From Nonlabens sp. Hel1_33_55 (GTDB lineage Bacteria > Bacteroidota > Bacteroidia > Flavobacteriales > Flavobacteriaceae): DNA of 64,000 bases. The translations under genes and the position numbers were made by a program. Below the pieces are notes generated by a model, which did no database searches, had not been told where the DNA came from, and was given only the letters and a program-made list of their open reading frames with translations. The stretch is from assembly GCF_900101765.1 (NCBI RefSeq), contig NZ_LT627735.1, positions 2,759,501-2,823,500 of the forward strand, read 5' to 3'. Below are positions 59,478 to 64,000 of the stretch, in pieces. The stretch's first letter is position 1. Every line of letters starts with the position of its first letter.

Positions 59478-62400
59478 TCGTTGACCGTATCGCCTATGGG
59501 TTCAATGGTTCGTTCTGCATCTGCATTATCGATTTCTGACTCTAAAAGCTTGATCAATTCATCGTCACCTGTTTCACCAGGCAGTCGCAATTGCTCGTCT
59601 TCATTATAAACTCTAGGGAACGATGCCACGTAACTATTAAATGCATCTAGGTGCTTTGCAATCATCTCATCGTCATCATTGTCAACTGCAGAGCGTACTA
59701 AACCACGATAGCGCTCTATGGCTGTTATGATTTCTCTACTTATTTGATTTTGCTCTTCCAGCGGCATTGCCTTATAATAATCTAGCTCATCTTGATACTT
59801 GAGTACAACGTCATTGAGAAGGTTCTGCGCTTTATCTGTCGCACCTATTTCATAATAGCCACTGACAAATGGCTCGATCATAGAATAGTGTTCAAAATAT
59901 TTCAAAGGCATTTTTTCCATCCCAAGATCTAGGATTTCTTCTGCTTTGTCTAATTGATTATCTGCTATTAAAGCTTCTGCTGTTCTTGTGATATTGCTGC
60001 GGTAACCTACACTATTACGACGTGTTTCTACATCATGATAGATATCAGAACTACCACTGTTGCCCCAATCCCAACCTTTAATGATCGAATAGGCTCGATC
60101 TGGATTGATGCGTCCCATATCAAATGGGTCACGATCATCAGAAGGTGGTGTTTTTATAGGAGTCAATAGATACGCTGTACCATCCAGTTGTAAATAATCC
60201 TTCATCCAGATATAGTCCTCATCGCCAAATGCTCCGCCAGAAAAATACACCGGACGTTCCCAGTTATTGGCATTGATGATGTCTAACATGAACATTCTGT
60301 TTTTGTAAACTAAGTTGGAACTAATATTTATGATGATCTCATCCACAATCTTATTGGCATCTTTTGCAGCGACAACGCCGTTTCTCAATACAGCTTCCTT
60401 ATTTACAGGAATGCGTATGTATTTAGTTGGGAATGTATGCTCATAATGATCGTTGCGCATCAGTTCCTGAGTGATCTTACTATCGCTAGCTACCCATTCC
60501 ATCCAGTCCTTGAGATCCATGGTGTCTGGAAAGACATAATTGGGATTTTGTTGCGCCTGACGCAGGCGTTCTTGAATACGATCCTTTTCTGTATACCATA
60601 GAGCATCCCGTGTTCCATAGACATATTTATCATGAGTCAATGTGGATGGAACTGGCTCACTTTCATAAGCCTTTTTCTTCATGTCATCCATGTACCAATC
60701 GGTACTCAATAAAGACGTACAGACTATGCGCACGTCTGTGCGATATCCTTCCACTTCTTGAGCATACCATAATGGGAAAGTGTCATTGTCACCTATGGTA
60801 AAGATTAAGGCGTTGGGTAGGCAGCTGTCCAGATATTTTTTTGCACTCGCTAGTGCCGTATATTTTTCTGAGCGGTCGTGGTCATCCCAGTTCTGGAAAC
60901 CCATTAGTAATGGCACTGCGACAAAGCAAACGGCAATGGTGGCAAATTTGACCACTTTGCTTTTAGTGTATTCCTGCAACCCTTCATAAATCGCATAAAC
61001 GCCCATTCCTATCCACATGGCAAACACCAGGAATGATCCAACGTAAGCATAGTCGCGCTCACGTACCTGATACATGCTTTGGTTGAGGTAAACGATAATG
61101 GCAAGGCCTGTAAAAAGGAATAGCATAAGGGTTACCACAAATGATTTCCAATCTTTTTTTGCATGGAATACAGCGCCTAGAATTCCTAAAATCAATGGAA
61201 AGAAATAATAGAGATTGCGGCCTTTATTGGTTAGCATATCTTCGCTCAATTCATCTTGTGAGCCTATGTGCGCTTCATCAATGAAGTCAATACCACTCAA
61301 CCAGTTGCCGTTGAATCTATCGCCCATTCCCTGAATATCATTCTGTCTACCGGTAAAGTTCCACATGAAATACCGCAGGTACATGTAGCTTATTTGATAA
61401 TTAAAAAGGTAATTGAGGTTTTGCGCAAAGGTTGGTTTCTTGATGTCCACAGCTTCTGAAAGCGAGGCGATCGTTTGAATGTATTCATCTGCACTGATGC
61501 GGCCACGATCAAACTGTCTTTCATAATCATCCAAAACACTTATAAGTTCTTGATTCCCTTGATAACCAGGCTTGATCTCATATTCTAGACCACCCATAAA
61601 TTCCACATAGTTACTAGCGCGGCTGGCATCAGTCATTCTAGGGAAAAACCCTTTATGGTCATCGTGAGTGTTTTGCAATGCATTTTCAAACTGATTGACG
61701 ATGACATATTTGCCTTGCTCATAATCGCGCTCATACTTAGGCTTTTCATCAATGTAAGGATCCTCAGGATCCAGACCGGCGTACATATCAGTAAATGCCT
61801 CGCCAAAGAATAGCGCTGGAGCAGGATATTGCTCCCGATTATAATAGGCGAGTAGTGCTCGTGCATCGTTTGGATTGTTCTCATTGATAGGAGTACCGGC
61901 GTTTGCTCTTATGGGCAACATGGTCCAACTTGAAAAGCCTATCAATACAAACATGACGCATATCGTGATGGTGTTGAGTAGTGGTTTGTTACGCTTTCGC
62001 GAAAGCGATAACAATCCAACAAAAGCTCCGACAATCAAAAGGAAGGCGATAATAGTACCGCTGTTGAATGGCAGACCTATATCATTAACAAAAAACACTT
62101 CTAGATAACCGAAGATGCTGAGTGTTGTAGGCAGCAATAATTTAAAGACAAAAAGCAGCACGGCGATGACCGTTGCTAATGCAATTGTGAAGTTGACTGG
62201 TGTGACTTTCCTGTAGTGTCTAAAAAACCACATCATCCCGATCGCTGGAATAGTAAGAATTCCAAGAAAGTGCACTCCAAAAGACAATCCTATAATAAAT
62301 GACATAAGAATCAACCAGCGATTGCCTCGAGGTTGCATCATATCACGTTCCCACAACAATCCTAGATAGAACATACTGCTCATGATAAGAGCCGCAGGCG

Positions 62401-62830
62401 CATAAACTTCTGCCTCGACGGCGTTGAACCAAAAACTATCAGACACTGCAAACGCAATCGCTCCCACAAAAGCGGACCCCAAAACCAATGTACTATCAAA
62501 TTTATCCTTTAAAATGTGTCGCTTGAGTAGCAATGTTATGGACCAAAACATGAATAGTATGGTAAGTGCACTAGAAAAACCAGCCATCCAGTTTACCATA
62601 TAAGCGATATTGGAAACGTCAGTAGCAAAAATTGCAGCAGTCGCGACCATCATCTGGTATAGCGGTGCACCTGGTGGGTGCCCAACCTCAAGTTTTGCAG
62701 AAGTCGTGATATACTCGCCCGCATCCCAGAAACTTACCGTGGGTTCTAGCGTGAGCCAGTATATAATTAAAGCGATCACAAAGACCGTCCAGCCTAATAT
62801 TTTATTGAGTTGATTGTAACTTAGATTCAT
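59474..62830 (-). CDS. DUF2723 family membrane protein (glycosyltransferase-like)
   Basis: 1118 residues, unusually large. About 11-12 transmembrane helices in residues 10-660 with the family signature PTVSFWDAGEYITTSAKLEVGHPPGAPLY (split here), which resembles the luminal acidic loop of protein O-mannosyl-transferase-like GT-C enzymes. A long C-terminal periplasmic region of helical repeats (about 800-1118) follows. Probably transfers a lipid-linked sugar; the acceptor is unknown. Coupled to the deacetylase downstream. Confidence 0.85.
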   Translation of the reverse strand: MNLSYNQLNKILGWTVFVIALIIYWLTLEPTVSFWDAGEYITTSAKLEVGHPPGAPLYQMMVATAAIFATDVSNIAYMVNWMAGFSSALTILFMFWSITLLLKRHILKDKFDSTLVLGSAFVGAIAFAVSDSFWFNAVEAEVYAPAALIMSSMFYLGLLWERDMMQPRGNRWLILMSFIIGLSFGVHFLGILTIPAIGMMWFFRHYRKVTPVNFTIALATVIAVLLFVFKLLLPTTLSIFGYLEVFFVNDIGLPFNSGTIIAFLLIVGAFVGLLSLSRKRNKPLLNTITICVMFVLIGFSSWTMLPIRANAGTPINENNPNDARALLAYYNREQYPAPALFFGEAFTDMYAGLDPEDPYIDEKPKYERDYEQGKYVIVNQFENALQNTHDDHKGFFPRMTDASRASNYVEFMGGLEYEIKPGYQGNQELISVLDDYERQFDRGRISADEYIQTIASLSEAVDIKKPTFAQNLNYLFNYQISYMYLRYFMWNFTGRQNDIQGMGDRFNGNWLSGIDFIDEAHIGSQDELSEDMLTNKGRNLYYFFPLILGILGAVFHAKKDWKSFVVTLMLFLFTGLAIIVYLNQSMYQVRERDYAYVGSFLVFAMWIGMGVYAIYEGLQEYTKSKVVKFATIAVCFVAVPLLMGFQNWDDHDRSEKYTALASAKKYLDSCLPNALIFTIGDNDTFPLWYAQEVEGYRTDVRIVCTSLLSTDWYMDDMKKKAYESEPVPSTLTHDKYVYGTRDALWYTEKDRIQERLRQAQQNPNYVFPDTMDLKDWMEWVASDSKITQELMRNDHYEHTFPTKYIRIPVNKEAVLRNGVVAAKDANKIVDEIIINISSNLVYKNRMFMLDIINANNWERPVYFSGGAFGDEDYIWMKDYLQLDGTAYLLTPIKTPPSDDRDPFDMGRINPDRAYSIIKGWDWGNSGSSDIYHDVETRRNSVGYRSNITRTAEALIADNQLDKAEEILDLGMEKMPLKYFEHYSMIEPFVSGYYEIGATDKAQNLLNDVVLKYQDELDYYKAMPLEEQNQISREIITAIERYRGLVRSAVDNDDDEMIAKHLDAFNSYVASFPRVYNEDEQLRLPGETGDDELIKLLESEIDNADAERTIEPIGDTVNE
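61992..62007. repeat. 16-bp iterated palindrome, copy 21 (perfect)
   Basis: Inside the DUF2723 gene; LSRK frame. Confidence 0.9.
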
Positions 62831-62933
62831 TGGTATTTTTAACAGGTGCTAAAATAGTAAAACTAAAAGGACACGAGTTATATGAACGCAGCGAGTCCCA
62901 TTTCATTTTACGCAAGATTAAATTTAAAAGTAG

Positions 62934-62963
62934 TTGCATAAAAAAAGAATTGTTTTAAATTTG
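62934..62963 (+). promoter_or_regulatory. Promoter of tRNA-Gln (TTG -33, TAAATTTG -7)
   Basis: TTG at 62934-62936, 19-base spacer, TAAATTTG at 62956-62963, ten bases before the mature tRNA. The best match in the window to the Bacteroidota promoter consensus. Confidence 0.65.
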
Positions 62964-62973
62964 CACCCGCAAT

Positions 62974-63044
62974 TGTCCCATGGTGTAATGGTAACACTAC
63001 GGTTTTTGGTACCGTCATTCAAGGTTCGAATCCTTGTGGGACAA
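62974..63044 (+). tRNA. tRNA-Gln (anticodon TTG)
   Basis: 71 bases. Acceptor TGTCCCA/TGGGACA with discriminator A, D stem GTGT/ACAC, anticodon stem ACGGT/ACCGT with loop TTTTGGT (anticodon TTG), T stem CAAGG/CCTTG with loop TTCGAAT. CCA is not encoded. Preceded by a good promoter and followed by a terminator. Confidence 0.97.
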
Positions 63045-63050
63045 CTGGTA

Positions 63051-63082
63051 AATCCCGATTCTTTTTAGAATCGGGATTTTTT
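63051..63082 (+). terminator. Rho-independent terminator after tRNA-Gln
   Basis: 12-bp stem AATCCCGATTCT / AGAATCGGGATT, loop TTTT, then T run, six bases after the tRNA. Confidence 0.85.
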
Positions 63083-63116
63083 GTTGGTTTAGATTGAGAT
63101 TATTGGCGATGCCTTT

Positions 63117-63968
63117 TTACACTTTGAGTTCAGACCTGATTTTATGGAGTAGTCCAGGATAGTCCGTTATGATCCCGTCAACTTGCATCTTGAGAAGTCT
63201 TTTCATTTCGGCTGGTTGGTTTACCGTCCACGGGATTATTTTGAGACCTAATTTTTTACAATCCATTACCATACTTTTAGTCACCGTTTTGTAATAGGGA
63301 CTAAAGATTTTAGTATGGAATCCTAGATGATCCATGTGTTCCTGAATTGATGTTCCTTTATCTGCTGTAAGGAATGAAAGAGGTATTTCTGGGCGTTTGT
63401 TTTTAAGCTCAATAAGTTGACGCATATCAAAAGATGAAATGTGAAATCGGTTTTCAATAGAAGCTGCGTCTATTTCATTAAGTAATATCTCAGTTAATTC
63501 TTTTGGCGCTGGATGCCATAAATGATCGCCTTGGGATCCTGCTTTGATTTCAAAGTTGTAAATGATAGGAGGCAGCTTATTGTCGTGGATATGTTTTTCT
63601 ACAGCATGGATGAGGTCTTTTAATCTAGGAATATGCAACTTCAGATTTTGTTGGAGTGGGAAATTTGGGTGTGGCTTTGATCCTACATCATATAGTTGAA
63701 TTTGGTCACAGGTCATTTTATAGATGACATATTTACGTGCTTGTAGCTTTGGAATCTCGTTGCCATTGCGGTCAAGACTATAAACTTCATTAATGTATGG
63801 ATCATGAGCTACTACAACAGTACCATCCTTGGTAAATTGAAGGTCCATCTCTAAAGTATTGGCGCCACCATGAATGGCTTTGATCATTCCCTCGATCGTA
63901 TTTTCTGGCATTGTGCCTCGTGCGCCGCGATGTCCTTCCAGTAAAAAGTCAGGAAATGGATAAGCCAT
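63117..63968 (-). CDS. Glycerophosphodiester phosphodiesterase family protein
   Basis: 283 residues. GHRGARGTMPENTI (His13), LEMDLQFTKDGTVVVAHD (Glu40, Asp42, His55) and the C-terminal KIIPWTVNQPAEMKRLL are GDPD signatures. Splits glycerophosphodiesters to glycerol-3-phosphate and an alcohol. No signal peptide at this start, so cytoplasmic unless the true start lies beyond the window edge, which is only 32 bases away. Confidence 0.87.
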   Translation of the reverse strand: MAYPFPDFLLEGHRGARGTMPENTIEGMIKAIHGGANTLEMDLQFTKDGTVVVAHDPYINEVYSLDRNGNEIPKLQARKYVIYKMTCDQIQLYDVGSKPHPNFPLQQNLKLHIPRLKDLIHAVEKHIHDNKLPPIIYNFEIKAGSQGDHLWHPAPKELTEILLNEIDAASIENRFHISSFDMRQLIELKNKRPEIPLSFLTADKGTSIQEHMDHLGFHTKIFSPYYKTVTKSMVMDCKKLGLKIIPWTVNQPAEMKRLLKMQVDGIITDYPGLLHKIRSELKV

Positions 63969-64000
63969 AAAAATTAAGGAGTAAAATGGTGGAGATTTTT

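Noticed and set aside
1..64000. CRISPR array, prophage, integrative element or IS
   Set aside because: No regularly spaced repeats with unique spacers, no integrase, transposase or phage structural genes, and no terminal repeats flanking a block; the iterated palindrome is single and irregularly spaced.

Overview
This 64 kb window is chromosomal DNA from a member of the Bacteroidota, almost certainly a marine-type Flavobacteriaceae. Three things point there. (i) Gene content and style: type IX secretion (T9SS) C-terminal sorting domains, a TonB receptor with an N-terminal carboxypeptidase-regulatory domain, 2TM-domain proteins, a DUF2723 giant membrane protein, and abundant small lipoproteins with an S-C lipobox. 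(ii) Promoters of the Bacteroidota type (TAnnTTTG at -7, sometimes TTG at -33), very short 5' leaders, and few visible Shine-Dalgarno sequences. (iii) Moderate-to-low GC and tight packing. A Nonlabens- or Dokdonia-like genus is my guess and is not proven by the sequence. There is no phage, IS element, CRISPR array or rRNA operon; the window is mostly core genome with scattered accessory genes.

Layout. 1-1.3 kb: tandem paralogous small acidic lipoproteins, the first cut by the window edge. 1.4-7 kb: DUF2461 protein, regulatory-domain protein, Kdo transferase (lipid A core), DegT-type sugar aminotransferase, secreted amidohydrolase. 7-9.8 kb: ABC1/UbiB-like kinase, TetR-like regulator, MORN-variant protein. 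10-19 kb: aspS, small membrane proteins, tadA, dxs, a large T9SS BNR-repeat protein, dgt. 19-26 kb: TonB receptor, beta-helix lipoprotein and a Pit-type phosphate permease with a fused PhoU-like tail. 26-32.7 kb: a four-gene efflux operon (TetR, TolC, membrane fusion protein, RND pump) with a candidate operator. 32.8-42.8 kb: polyprenyl diphosphate synthase, a duplicated-domain lipoprotein, two alpha/beta hydrolases, a barrel protein, sucA-sucB, an SMP-30 lipoprotein. 42.8-48.3 kb: fabD, a membrane-anchored DHFR fusion, a class V aminotransferase, a decayed gene tail, a T9SS GH16 glucanase. 48.4-57 kb: polA, MFS transporter, SnoaL-like protein, DUF1501/DUF1800 pair, lipoprotein esterase. 57-64 kb: metallophosphoesterase, a thioredoxin-fold protein lacking CxxC, polysaccharide deacetylase overlapping DUF2723, tRNA-Gln(TTG), GDPD.

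The most striking signal is not a gene. A perfect 16-bp palindrome, CGCTTTCGCGAAAGCG, occurs 18 times and in three further copies with one changed base, about one per 3 kb. It lies inside essential genes in all three reading frames (giving AFAKA, LSRK or FRES) and just after stop codons between genes. A further copy at 51476-51511 looks split by a second palindrome, CCTGCCTGCCGGCAGACAGG. This resembles the highly iterated palindromes of cyanobacteria in behaviour but not in sequence, and is my main candidate for an under-described genome-wide system.

How the genes work together: several pathways are represented by single steps (isoprenoid: dxs and polyprenyl synthase; TCA: sucAB; fatty acid: fabD; folate: DHFR; LPS: waaA; nucleotide pool: dgt; tRNA: aspS, tadA, tRNA-Gln). 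The clear functional units are the efflux operon, sucAB, the DUF1800-DUF1501 pair, the DUF2723-deacetylase pair, and the TonB receptor/lipoprotein neighbouring the phosphate permease.
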